The notes under the pieces were generated by a model. That model was not told the DNA's origin, ran no database searches, and saw only the letters and a list, made by a program, of their open reading frames with translations. 32,402 nucleotides of DNA from CAYSPU01 sp964432995 (GTDB lineage: Bacteria; Verrucomicrobiota; Verrucomicrobiia; Limisphaerales; JAHDYP01): the NCBI GenBank assembly GCA_964432995.1, contig CAYSPU010000027.1, positions 1 to 32,402 of the forward strand, read 5' to 3'. Both the position numbers and the translations under genes were made by a program. Shown one piece after another: positions 1 through 7,048 of this stretch (position 1 is the first letter of the stretch; each line of letters starts with the position of its first letter).

Positions 1-10
1 ATGAACCGTA

Positions 11-55
11 GCGCCGACATTCCTGTCGGCGTCATGCCGGCTGGAAAGCCGGCGC
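11..55 (+). repeat. Double-hairpin dispersed repeat, copy 1
   Basis: Two adjacent stem-loops are visible. Hairpin A has arms 13-19 and 24-30 (gccgaca/tgtcggc) with loop ttcc. Hairpin B has arms 36-42 and 47-53 (gccggct/agccggc) with loop ggaa. The two loops are reverse complements of each other, and gcgcc (11-15) could also pair with ggcgc (51-55). A second copy in the same orientation lies at 3499-3547, so this is a dispersed element and not chance structure. Confidence 0.85.
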
Positions 56-88
56 CACACAGTTACCCCGAAAACAGGCAGGGCGCGA

Positions 89-160
89 CTCCGAGGAGGA
101 CTCGCGAGCGGGCTCCGAGGAGGACTCGCGAGCGGGCTCCGAGGAGGACTCGCGAGCGGG
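89..160 (+). repeat. 24-bp tandem repeat, three exact units
   Basis: Three identical 24-bp units occupy 89-112, 113-136 and 137-160. Each begins ctccgaggaggactcg and ends cgagcggg. A degenerate fourth start (cctccggg) follows. Because 24 is a multiple of three, all six frames read as repetitive Arg-rich peptide, which explains the spurious open frames. It is likely non-coding. Confidence 0.9.
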
Positions 161-204
161 CCTCCGGGCGCGCCGGAAGAACGTGCCAGCTTGGATGTTC
201 TTCC

Positions 205-225
205 GGCGCCCTCGGAGAGGGCGCC
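205..225. repeat. Perfect hairpin, copy 1 of a dispersed motif
   Basis: Arms ggcgccctc (205-213) and gagggcgcc (217-225) flank a 3-nt loop. The hairpin and its flank ctacctt recur at 1693-1720 with one base changed in the right arm (gaggtcgcc). It sits about 105 bp past the stop of the minus-strand oxidoreductase and has no U-tract on that strand, so terminator function is unproven. Confidence 0.75.
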
Positions 226-234
226 CTACCTTTC

Positions 235-275
235 ATGCGAAGCGGTATTCCGGAATGGAAAAGGGGATTCACGGG
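235..275 (+). repeat. 41-bp dispersed repeat, forward copy
   Basis: Starting at atgcga, this stretch matches the reverse complement of about 3286-3326 at roughly 30 of 41 positions by hand alignment. The two copies are inverted and bracket the Gfo/Idh/MocA and monooxygenase genes. Both read through in frame as short peptides beginning Met-Arg, but codon context and length argue against a gene. Confidence 0.6.
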
Positions 276-330
276 CCCGCGACGCATCGGACGGTTGGAT
301 GTCATTGCTTTCCGGCATCACCGCTCGCGG

Positions 331-1656
331 TCAGATCAGCGCCGCCACCCCGCTGGCCGGCGGCGGCACCGGCGGCGCCGTCCCCAACCGATAGCCCGCT
401 TCTCTCACTTCCTTCGGAGTCAAATCGAGTTCGGACTCGTTGAGGGCGAAGTCCCATTTCACGGTCTTCCCGGTGTAGGCGCTCATCCGCCCCATGATCG
501 CGGTCAGGGTGGCCTCGGCCACCTGTCGTCCTTCGTTCAGCGGCTTGCCCTCGCGAACGCTGCGAATCAGATCGGCGTGCTCCTGCTCGTAGGGATTCGG
601 GTTGGCCCCTTCCCATCGCCAGGCATTTGCCCCCTCGATGCGCCCCGCAAACGCGCGTCCCTTGCTGCCGATGATTCCCTCCATGACACGGCTTTCCGCA
701 TCGGCATTCCCCAGGCCGATCTGGCGGGCCATGCTGAGCAGGATCGCCCCGTTGCGATAGCGGTATCGAACGGCGAAATGATCGTAGATGTTCCCATACT
801 GCGGCTCGGTCCGCCACTGGCGGCCGCCCACCGCCAACGCCTCGAGCGGCGGCTCGCCGATCGCCCAATTGGCCACGTCGAGATTGTGGACGTGCTGCTC
901 GACAATGTGGTCGCCGCTGAGCCAGGAGTAGAAGTACCAGTTGCGCAGCATGTACTCCATGTCGCTCCACCCCGGCTGCCGCTCGTGGTAGAAACCGTAG
1001 GTCCGCACGCACGGCCCGTTCCAGTAGACCTCCCCCGCCACCACCTCGCCGATCGCACCGTCCCGCACTCGTTTCATCACCTCCACGTAACTGTTCTCGT
1101 GCCGGCGCTGGGTGCCGGCCACGATCGCCACCCCCTTCTCCGCCGCGAGCTTCGACGACTCCATCACCGACCGGATCCCGACCGGGTCCACGGCCACCGG
1201 TTTCTCCATGAACACGTTCTTTCCGGCCTCGACCGCCGCCTTCAACTGGGCAGGGCGGAAGTGCGGTGGCCCCGCCAGAATCACGAGATTCACATCGCCG
1301 GCCATCACCCGCCGGAACGCGTCGAATCCCGTGAAACAGGAGGCCCGGGTCGCGGTCACCGCCTCGGCGCTCCCCCTTCCCTTCCAGTTCGCGTTGTCCT
1401 TCAGCCACGCCAGGCAGCCGTTCACCCGGTCCTCGAAGACGTCCCCCAGGGCGACGATCTCGACGCCGGGGCTCGAGCGCACGCAGTCCATGGCGGCGCC
1501 TGTGCCCCGCGCGCCACACCCGATCACGCCGACCCGGATCTTGTCGGAACCGGCGGCGAACACCGGTCCCACCGAGGTCACGAGCGCGCCCGTGGCCGTG
1601 GCGGCCGTTTTCAGAAAGTCACGACGAGTAACGTTGGGGCAAGAAGTGGTCTTCAT
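331..1656 (-). CDS. Gfo/Idh/MocA family oxidoreductase with Tat signal
   Basis: This 441-residue protein is a predicted NAD(P)-dependent oxidoreductase, probably acting on a sugar or polyol in the periplasm. The N-terminus has a twin-arginine signal (TRRDFLKTAA, residues 10-19), a hydrophobic stretch and a likely cut after VFAA. A Rossmann fold follows, with VGVIGCGARGTG at about 42-53 and the family's EKP motif at 151-153. The C-terminal half is the usual alpha/beta substrate domain. The ATG at 1656 places the Tat motif at the normal distance. It is the last gene of a minus-strand trio, about 170 bp beyond a second family member. The family is secure. The substrate cannot be read from sequence; many Tat-exported relatives in Planctomycetes and Verrucomicrobia are named only by family. 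Confidence 0.92.
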   Translation of the reverse strand: MKTTSCPNVTRRDFLKTAATATGALVTSVGPVFAAGSDKIRVGVIGCGARGTGAAMDCVRSSPGVEIVALGDVFEDRVNGCLAWLKDNANWKGRGSAEAVTATRASCFTGFDAFRRVMAGDVNLVILAGPPHFRPAQLKAAVEAGKNVFMEKPVAVDPVGIRSVMESSKLAAEKGVAIVAGTQRRHENSYVEVMKRVRDGAIGEVVAGEVYWNGPCVRTYGFYHERQPGWSDMEYMLRNWYFYSWLSGDHIVEQHVHNLDVANWAIGEPPLEALAVGGRQWRTEPQYGNIYDHFAVRYRYRNGAILLSMARQIGLGNADAESRVMEGIIGSKGRAFAGRIEGANAWRWEGANPNPYEQEHADLIRSVREGKPLNEGRQVAEATLTAIMGRMSAYTGKTVKWDFALNESELDLTPKEVREAGYRLGTAPPVPPPASGVAALI

Positions 1657-1692
1657 GGTTTCTGGTTGTTGCTGACACGCAACTGCTCTCGC

Positions 1693-1720
1693 GGCGCCCT
1701 CGGAGAGGTCGCCCTACCTT
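1693..1720. repeat. Dispersed hairpin motif, copy 2
   Basis: This is a near copy of 205-232: ggcgccctcggagagg, then tcgcc in place of gcgcc, then the shared flank ctacctt. The change breaks one base pair of the hairpin. It lies between the two oxidoreductase genes, close to the start of the downstream one. Confidence 0.65.
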
Positions 1721-1826
1721 CCGAATCATGGAAGCTGCCATGCTCGGCGTCAGAATCCGGTACTGAGTCAGAGTCCCGAGTCCGCACGATGATAGGCGGG
1801 CGCCGGACGCTGGCAAGTCTGCCGAA

Positions 1827-2900
1827 TCAGAGTTCGATCCACTGACCGGTCTCCGCCGAGCGCACCGCGGCATCCATCACCGTCTGGGCCAGCGCCCCCT
1901 CCCGGAAACTCGGCACACAGGGGCGCCCACTGCGGATCGCATCGACAAACTCCCACGCCTGGTCGTAGCGGAACGCGACCAGCGGATCGCCGTGCGACGG
2001 ATCCCGAGGCGAACCGGGCCACGTCCAAAACTCCCGCGGCACGTCGATCGTCTCGAACCCCGGTCCGCCGGCGCGCCCGGTCCGAAGGTGGTTCCAGTCG
2101 CCGGTGGTGAACGCGAACGAACGCTCGCTGCCGTTGATCTCGACCGCATCGAGGCTGCGCCAGCTTTCGTTCCGCCCGCTGGCCAGCTTGCTGCTCTCCA
2201 GCACCCCGGTCGCGCCACCAAGGAAATCCGCCAGGATCGCCACCCAATCGTCCGTGTCGTTGGGCTGCCCGCCCCGCACCGGCGTCAGGGTCCGCGTGTT
2301 CGCCACCAACCTCCGGATTGGCCCCACCAGGTGGTGCGCAAAGTCAATCCGGTGACTCAGCATGTCCCCCAGCTCTCCGGTTCCCGCCAGCTTCCGCACC
2401 TGGCGCCAGCCCAGACCGCGCGCTCCCCAGTCCTGCAGACGACAGGACCGATAGTGGTATGGCTGCCCCAGGTCGCCCCGTCGCACCAGGTGATGGAGAT
2501 ACCGCATCGCCGGCACAAACCGATAGGTGAACGCCGTCATGTGCCGCACCCCCGCGCGGTCCGCCGCTTCCGCCATCGCCCAGGCGTCTGCCGCCTGCAG
2601 CGCCAGCGGTTTCTCGCAGAGCACATGCTTCCCGTGGGCAACCGCCTCCAACGCGATCGCCGGGTGGACAGCGTTGGGGGTGGCGATGATCACCGCATCC
2701 ACATCGTCACGCGGAACGACTTCGCGGTAATCGGCCGTGGCGATGGTCACTCCTGTTTGCTGGCGGGCGCGCTCGAGCGTGGCCGGATCGGTGTCGCACA
2801 CCGCCACCAGCCGGGTCTCCGGACACAGCGCCAAGCCCGGCAAATGGTTCTGCAGGGTGATGCCGCCGCAACCGACAATGGCAAACCGCAAGGCGCCCAT
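1827..2900 (-). CDS. Gfo/Idh/MocA family oxidoreductase, cytoplasmic
   Basis: This 357-residue protein is a predicted NAD(P)-dependent dehydrogenase of the Gfo/Idh/MocA family. A Rossmann fold starts at the N-terminus (AIVGCGGI, about residues 7-14), and EKP lies at 96-98 inside VLCEKPLAL. Unlike its downstream neighbour it has no export signal, so it should be cytoplasmic. I chose the ATG at 2900, which is one base past the stop of the upstream monooxygenase. A TTG at 2909 would give three extra residues and an overlap. This tight spacing suggests co-transcription with the monooxygenase and the Tat-exported oxidoreductase. The trio could form a small sugar-derivative oxidation unit, but that is inference and the substrate is unknown. 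Confidence 0.9.
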   Translation of the reverse strand: MGALRFAIVGCGGITLQNHLPGLALCPETRLVAVCDTDPATLERARQQTGVTIATADYREVVPRDDVDAVIIATPNAVHPAIALEAVAHGKHVLCEKPLALQAADAWAMAEAADRAGVRHMTAFTYRFVPAMRYLHHLVRRGDLGQPYHYRSCRLQDWGARGLGWRQVRKLAGTGELGDMLSHRIDFAHHLVGPIRRLVANTRTLTPVRGGQPNDTDDWVAILADFLGGATGVLESSKLASGRNESWRSLDAVEINGSERSFAFTTGDWNHLRTGRAGGPGFETIDVPREFWTWPGSPRDPSHGDPLVAFRYDQAWEFVDAIRSGRPCVPSFREGALAQTVMDAAVRSAETGQWIEL

Positions 2901-2901
2901 G

Positions 2902-3201
2902 TCAGCCAATCTTCTCCCACAAGGTGATCTGCACCGGCTCCGACAACAGATCGTTCGCCTTCGCCAGAAAAGCGGTCAGGTGCGGCCGCCCCAGGTGATC
3001 CTCGAGGTGCTGCTTGCTCGACCAGTTCTCGTGAAACAGAAAGAAGCCCTCGTTGTCGACGGCGGCATGCAAGTCGTAGTTCAGGCAACCCGGTTCCTGG
3101 CGGGTGATGGGGATGAGTTGCAGCAACTCGGAGCGGAGCGCAGCTTCCTGCCCAGGCTTGGCGCGAAGGAGGGCGACCACGGTGACGGGCGGTGTGTTCA
3201 T
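2902..3201 (-). CDS. Antibiotic biosynthesis monooxygenase (ABM/YgiN-like) domain protein
   Basis: This 99-residue single-domain protein belongs to the dimeric alpha/beta-barrel ABM fold, which includes the quinol monooxygenase YgiN and the heme-degrading IsdG type. Family hallmarks visible are EPGCLNYDLH (about residues 36-45) followed by FFLFHENWSS (about 53-62), with the His-Glu-x-Trp segment typical of YgiN-like members. Its length is typical. It begins the minus-strand trio and its stop codon is one base from the start of the next gene. No strong Shine-Dalgarno sequence is seen. The fold assignment is firm. The reaction is not, since many relatives have no demonstrated substrate. Confidence 0.88.
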   Translation of the reverse strand: MNTPPVTVVALLRAKPGQEAALRSELLQLIPITRQEPGCLNYDLHAAVDNEGFFLFHENWSSKQHLEDHLGRPHLTAFLAKANDLLSEPVQITLWEKIG

Positions 3202-3285
3202 GGCGCGTAGTATGTCGGAAAACCCTAGCCAAGGAAAGACCCTGGTTTCGAGGGATTCGTTGACGTCGGTTCGCCCTTTCCATTT

Positions 3286-3326
3286 CCATGAATCGCCCTA
3301 CCCAGTCTGGGATACCACCTCGCATA
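3286..3326 (-). repeat. 41-bp dispersed repeat, inverted copy
   Basis: Read on the minus strand, this begins atgcgaggtggtat and matches 235-275 at about 30 of 41 positions. Together the two copies form an imperfect inverted pair about 3 kb apart around the oxidoreductase trio. Confidence 0.6.
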
Positions 3327-3498
3327 AGAACGGTCGCTGCGTTCCTTTCCCACCCACAGCGGCACCGCAGCGCCGCACTCCAGCACGCTCCCACGCCGTC
3401 GAACGCGCCGCCGGACCGCGCCGGCGTCTTGGAGTGCGCTGCTGCCGCAGCGCTTTCCCTTTGCCTGACCCTTTCCGTGCGCCGTTTTCTGGGTAACC

Positions 3499-3547
3499 GT
3501 GGCGCCGATATTCCTGTCGGTGTCATGCCGGCTGGAAAGCCGGCGCT
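3499..3547 (+). repeat. Double-hairpin dispersed repeat, copy 2
   Basis: This is a near-identical copy of 11-55 in the same orientation, with loops ttcc (3511-3514) and ggaa (3534-3537). Substitutions in the first stem (ccgata/tgtcgg) leave a G-T wobble pair, so the hairpin is retained. The second stem is unchanged. The sequence after it (ttcatgggccc to gacggttggaag, about 3554-3588) also resembles 267-298, suggesting that copy 1 was split by the tandem-repeat block. Confidence 0.8.
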
Positions 3548-3639
3548 ACGGAGTTCATGGGCCCAGGGCGCATGGGACGGTTGGAAGTGGCAGCTCTCCA
3601 TGCACACTTTTCACACAGCCCCTGGAGCATCGGCGGTGT

Positions 3640-3760
3640 CGAGCGAAGTTCGAACGTTGAACACTGAACGCCGAACATTGAACCGCAGGCTTCAGTTCGA
3701 AGTTCGAACTTCGAAGTTGGGTGTTCGATGTTCGAATGCTCGATGTCGGATGTCCCGGAG
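3640..3760. repeat. Low-complexity ttcgaa/gttgaac block with 20-bp palindrome
   Basis: Short motifs (gttcgaac, gttgaac, ttcgaa, gttcgatg) recur many times. A perfect 20-bp palindrome lies at 3696-3715, made of ttcgaag, ttcgaa and cttcgaa. The base composition is distinctly more AT-rich than the surroundings. It is non-coding, with unknown function. Confidence 0.7.
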
Positions 3761-4016
3761 CCGCGCCTAAGCCGGCAGTGCAACTCCAGCGCGTGCCCTC
3801 GAGACTCGCCCGTAGCACGGCCACAGCGATCGGGCGCGGATTTGGCTGGATCCCGCCGCCGAGGCGGGATCTTCCCGGAGCCGACAGAGCGCCCGTCCGC
3901 AAGGGCGAATACCGAGCTGCGACGGGGGACGACCGAACCCCCAGCGCCACTTCCGCGAGGATCCGGGGATGTTGTCCCCTCTTGCCCGCACGCCGGACAT
4001 CGTTACTCTCTCACGC

Positions 4017-4574
4017 GTGCAACGCGTTTGTGTCTTCTGCGGTTCGAGCACCGGTCACCGACCCGAATACGCCCGCGCCGCGCAGGCGCTGGGCAGGGTG
4101 CTGGCCCAACGCCACCTCGTCCTCGTCAACGGCGGCGGGCATATCGGCCTCATGGGCGTCATGGCCGATGCCGCCCTCGCCGCCGGCGGCCAGGTCATCG
4201 GCGTCATTCCGCAAGCCCTCGTCGATCGCGAATTGGCGCACCGCGGCCTGACCGAGCTGCGCGTTGTCGATTCCATGCACGCCCGCAAGGCCCTGATGGC
4301 CGAGCTCTCCGACGCGTGCATCGCCCTCCCGGGCGGTTACGGAACGCTGGACGAACTCTGCGAGGTGCTGACCTGGACGCAGTTGGGGCTGCAATCCAAA
4401 CCGTGTGGGCTCCTGAACGTGGCGGGCTTCTTCGATCCGTTCCTGGCTCACGTCGAGCGCGCGATGGCCGAGGGCTTCATTCGCCCGCGAGACCGGGGTC
4501 TGCTCCGCGTGGCGGAAGAGCCGGAAGACCTGCTGGACCAGCTCACGGTAGCCGCCGACGTGAGTCGGCGCTAA
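4017..4574 (+). CDS. LOG-family (TIGR00730) nucleoside monophosphate phosphoribohydrolase
   Basis: The protein has about 185 residues from the GTG at 4017. An upstream ATG at 3969 would add 16 residues with no family match, so the GTG fits the usual start, just before RVCVFCGSS. The family cleaves the N-glycosidic bond of nucleoside 5'-monophosphates, releasing a base and ribose 5-phosphate; plant and some bacterial members activate cytokinins. Visible signatures are the nucleotide-binding NGGGHIGLMG, the SMHARK segment, and the catalytic LPGGYGTLDE motif with its Glu. All key residues are present and the length is normal. It is followed 134 bp later by a thioesterase on the same strand. The family is secure; the cellular substrate is not known. 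Confidence 0.9.
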   Translation: MQRVCVFCGSSTGHRPEYARAAQALGRVLAQRHLVLVNGGGHIGLMGVMADAALAAGGQVIGVIPQALVDRELAHRGLTELRVVDSMHARKALMAELSDACIALPGGYGTLDELCEVLTWTQLGLQSKPCGLLNVAGFFDPFLAHVERAMAEGFIRPRDRGLLRVAEEPEDLLDQLTVAADVSRR

Positions 4575-4708
4575 AGGCCGGGAGGCCGGCACGGCGGCAC
4601 ATCGGCACGGCGGCAGGTCGGCTGATGCGCTGCGGCTTCGCAGTTGTCGTAGCCGACGCAATTCAACGCCGGATTGCCACCCCACCCGCGCTCCGTCAGA
4701 CTCCGCTC

Positions 4709-5188
4709 ATGCCAGACGTCCACCGCCACCCCCACCGCGTCACCTACGCCGAGTGCACCATCGGCAATCATGTCTACTACGCGCGCTATCTGGATCTGCT
4801 CGAGGAGGCCAGGGGCGCGTTCTTTCGGTCGATCGGACACCCTCTGCTTGCGCTCGAAGAGCAGGATGTGATCTTCCCAGTCGTCGAATGCCACATCCGC
4901 TACCTGGCGCCCGCGCGTTACGATGATGAACTGGTCATCGAGACCCGGGTGACCGACCTGGGGCGGGTGCGTGTGACGTTCGGCCACCGCATTCTCAACG
5001 CTGCGGGCGAGGTGCTCCTGGAAGCCACCACGGAACACGCCTGCGCTCACCGAACGCAGAAGCTGCGAAGAGTTCCCGAGGAACTGCGAGGCCTCCTCGA
5101 CAAGGCCCGAAGCGAGCCGGCAGCAGGAGCCGCTTCGCCGCACCCCGCCCTTCAGGTGCCGGGTTCGAAGCGCAGACTCACCCACTGA
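4709..5188 (+). CDS. Hotdog-fold acyl-CoA thioesterase (YbgC/4HBT-like)
   Basis: This 159-residue protein is a predicted small acyl-CoA thioesterase. The first strand and helix read RVTYAECTIGNHVYYARY then LDLLEEARGAFF, matching the YbgC/FadM/4-hydroxybenzoyl-CoA thioesterase pattern. The rest (CHIRYLAPARYDDEL, VRVTFGHRIL) gives the usual hotdog strands. The position normally held by the catalytic Asp of the D-x-D-x-x-G loop appears to be Thr (ECTIGN), so activity or mechanism may differ; this is from hand alignment. The ATG at 4709 starts right before the hotdog domain. The last 11 bases overlap the 3' end of pgi on the other strand. The substrate is unknown. Confidence 0.85.
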   Translation: MPDVHRHPHRVTYAECTIGNHVYYARYLDLLEEARGAFFRSIGHPLLALEEQDVIFPVVECHIRYLAPARYDDELVIETRVTDLGRVRVTFGHRILNAAGEVLLEATTEHACAHRTQKLRRVPEELRGLLDKARSEPAAGAASPHPALQVPGSKRRLTH

Positions 5189-6752
5189 CAAACGACCGCG
5201 TCGCCGGGGCCCCGCCCTGAGCCACCCGGGCCCGGCCGTTGGCGGCCAGGTGCTCGAGCAGCCAATACACGGTCTCCACCGCCTCGGGGACATCCGCCTT
5301 CCGCGCCAGTTCGGCCGCCGTTTGTGGTTGCGTCGAGAGCGCCGCCGCGACCCGCGTCTGCAACTGCAGCACCGATGCCGCGGCCTTCTTCCCCGCTTCC
5401 ACTCCCGGCTGATGATAGGCGTTGATGCCGACCAGCGTGGCGTAGTAACCAACCGCGCGCTCGAACAGCGCGACCAGCGCCCCGACGCTGCGCGCGTCCA
5501 CGCGCTCGACGGTGATCGTCATCGATTCCCGGCCGCTCTCGAACAGCGCGGCGCGTGTGCCGAGCAGGAACCCGTGCAGGTAATCCCCGCTGGTGACCCC
5601 GGCATCCACCTCGAGAGAACTGCCACCAGACTCGAGCACGCGCACGAAGGTGACGAAGAAGTTGGGAACGCCATCGCGCAACTGCTGGACGTAGGCGTGC
5701 TGGTCGGTCGAACCCTTGTTCCCGTAGACCGTGATGCCTTGGTCCACCCGGCGCCCCTCGAGGTCGAGCCGTTTCCCGATCGATTCCATGACCAACTGTT
5801 GCAGGTATCGGCTGAAGAGCAGCAGGCGGTCCTTGTACGGCAGCACCACCATGTCCTTCGCGCCCTTGCCGCCCGTGGCGTGCAACCACATCAACGCCAG
5901 CAGCGCCGCCGGGTTCTTGGTGATGTCCCGCACCCGCGTGGCCGCGTCGCATGCCGCCGCCCCTGCCAGCAAACCGTCGATGTCCAGCCCCTGCAGGGCG
6001 GCCGGCAGCAGCCCGACCGCGGACGTCTCGCTGGTGCGCCCGCCGACCCAATCGAACATTTCGAAGCGCGCCATCCAGTTCTGTGACGCCGCCAGCTTGT
6101 CCATCGCGGATCCTGGCATCGTGATGGCCACGGCATGCCGGGCGAAGTCGAGTCCGGCCTGGCGATACGCTTCCGCCACCATGACCATCCCGTTCCGGGT
6201 CTCGGGCGTGCCGCCGCTCTTGCTCGTCACCACGCAGAGCGTCTCCCCGAGCCGACCCGCCAGTTGCGCCAGCACCCGCTCGATCCCGTCGGGATCCGTG
6301 TTGTCGATGAAGAAGACGGGCAACCGATCCGTCGCCGGATGTCCGAGCGCGTCGGCCACGAACATGGGGCCCAGTGCCGAGCCGCCAATGCCAATCGACA
6401 GCACCCGCGTGAACCGCGGGGCGGCCGGCGGTCGCACCCTGCCGCTGTGAACGTCGGCGGCGAACTCACGAACCGCCTGCTGACCCTTGCGGATCGCGGT
6501 AGCCAGCTCGGGGGTCGGGGCCAGGTCCGGCGCCCGCAGCCAGTAATGGCCCACCATCCGTTTCTCGTCGGGATTGGCGATTGCCCCCCGCTCGAGCGCC
6601 TCCATCGCGTCCCACGCGCGGTTTATGGCGTCGGCGGTGCGGGCGAGGAAATCGTCGGGGAATAGCATCCGGCTGACGTCCAGCGTCAGGCCCACGGACG
6701 GCACGGTGCAGAGGTGTTTCTGGTAGCGATCCCAAAGAGTCGGTGCGTTCAT
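5178..6752 (-). CDS. pgi: Glucose-6-phosphate isomerase with C-terminal winged-helix-like tail
   Basis: This 524-residue cytosolic enzyme interconverts glucose 6-phosphate and fructose 6-phosphate. Sugar-phosphate (SIS) motifs are clear: GIGGSALGP (121-129), SKSGGTPET (177-185), the signature GGRTSETSAVG (237-247), a probable catalytic Glu in QQLVMESIGKRL (about 323), and GSTDQHAYVQQ (347-357) with the catalytic His. The ATG at 6752 is preferred to a GTG at 6761, which adds three residues. The C-terminal 70 or so residues (about 450-515, including TAAELARKADVPEAV and YWLLEHLAANGRA) look like a winged helix, which most PGIs lack. The gene converges on the thioesterase with an 11-bp overlap. 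Function is confident; the tail's role is unknown. Confidence 0.94.
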   Translation of the reverse strand: MNAPTLWDRYQKHLCTVPSVGLTLDVSRMLFPDDFLARTADAINRAWDAMEALERGAIANPDEKRMVGHYWLRAPDLAPTPELATAIRKGQQAVREFAADVHSGRVRPPAAPRFTRVLSIGIGGSALGPMFVADALGHPATDRLPVFFIDNTDPDGIERVLAQLAGRLGETLCVVTSKSGGTPETRNGMVMVAEAYRQAGLDFARHAVAITMPGSAMDKLAASQNWMARFEMFDWVGGRTSETSAVGLLPAALQGLDIDGLLAGAAACDAATRVRDITKNPAALLALMWLHATGGKGAKDMVVLPYKDRLLLFSRYLQQLVMESIGKRLDLEGRRVDQGITVYGNKGSTDQHAYVQQLRDGVPNFFVTFVRVLESGGSSLEVDAGVTSGDYLHGFLLGTRAALFESGRESMTITVERVDARSVGALVALFERAVGYYATLVGINAYHQPGVEAGKKAAASVLQLQTRVAAALSTQPQTAAELARKADVPEAVETVYWLLEHLAANGRARVAQGGAPATRSFVSG

Positions 6753-7048
6753 GGCGGTCACAGTCCGGCGGCGCAGCCGGGTGGTTCTGGTCCGCTCCGC
6801 CGCCAGGGCCCAAACGGATTAGCGGGTCCCCGCTTCCCGGTCAATGCTGTTGGCGCATGCTGTTGGCGCAGGCAGTGTGGCGGGAACCGATCGCAACGGA
6901 TTGACACGGATGTGAGCCAGAGCGGAGAAGAGGGGAGGCGACGTGGGGCTGGTGGGTTCCTCTCCGTTTTGGCCACAAGAATCGAACAACCTCCACGTAG
7001 GAACCGTGAAGGACTGCTGCGGTCCGACACCGCTTCGATCGCCTCCGC
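6753..7048. other. Intergenic region between hsdR and pgi
   Basis: No gene is supported. A 13-bp sequence (atgctgttggcgc) is directly duplicated at 6844-6856 and 6857-6869. A sequence of the caacggattgacacggatg type, which I recognise from memory as common intergenic filler in Verrucomicrobia, follows at about 6894-6912. The pgi promoter should lie here. No clear terminator for the restriction operon is seen. Confidence 0.55.

Larger units (their letters stand above)
1..330. other. Non-coding, repeat-rich window edge
   Basis: No credible gene is seen here. Long open frames exist on both strands but follow the high GC content and the tandem repeat. The stretch holds, in order, a double-hairpin repeat (11-55), a three-unit 24-bp tandem repeat (89-160), a perfect 9-bp-arm hairpin (205-225) and a dispersed repeat beginning at 235. 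It lies downstream of the minus-strand oxidoreductase that ends at 331. None of the hairpins is followed by a T-run on the minus strand, so I do not call a terminator. Confidence 0.7.
3202..4016. other. Repeat-rich intergenic region
   Basis: No gene is supported over about 800 bp. The stretch holds an inverted 41-bp repeat copy (about 3286-3326), the second double-hairpin repeat (3499-3547), a block of ttcgaa- and gttgaac-type low-complexity sequence with a perfect palindrome (3640-3760), and unannotated sequence up to the LOG-family gene. Promoters for the divergent genes at 3201 and 4017 must lie here, but I cannot place them from sequence. Confidence 0.65.

Noticed and set aside
89..160. 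CRISPR array
   Set aside because: The 24-bp units are directly adjacent with no spacers.
205..225. Rho-independent terminator for the minus-strand trio
   Set aside because: The hairpin is perfect but lacks a T-run on the minus strand and is a dispersed repeat.
1..1845. Plus-strand open frame across the first oxidoreductase
   Set aside because: It is Arg/His/Pro-rich shadow sequence and begins in repeats. The minus-strand gene carries Tat, Rossmann and EKP motifs.
3651..3735. tRNA T-loop (gttcga) matches
   Set aside because: The gttcga motifs here are part of a simple repeat and no cloverleaf can be drawn. I found no tRNA or rRNA in the window.
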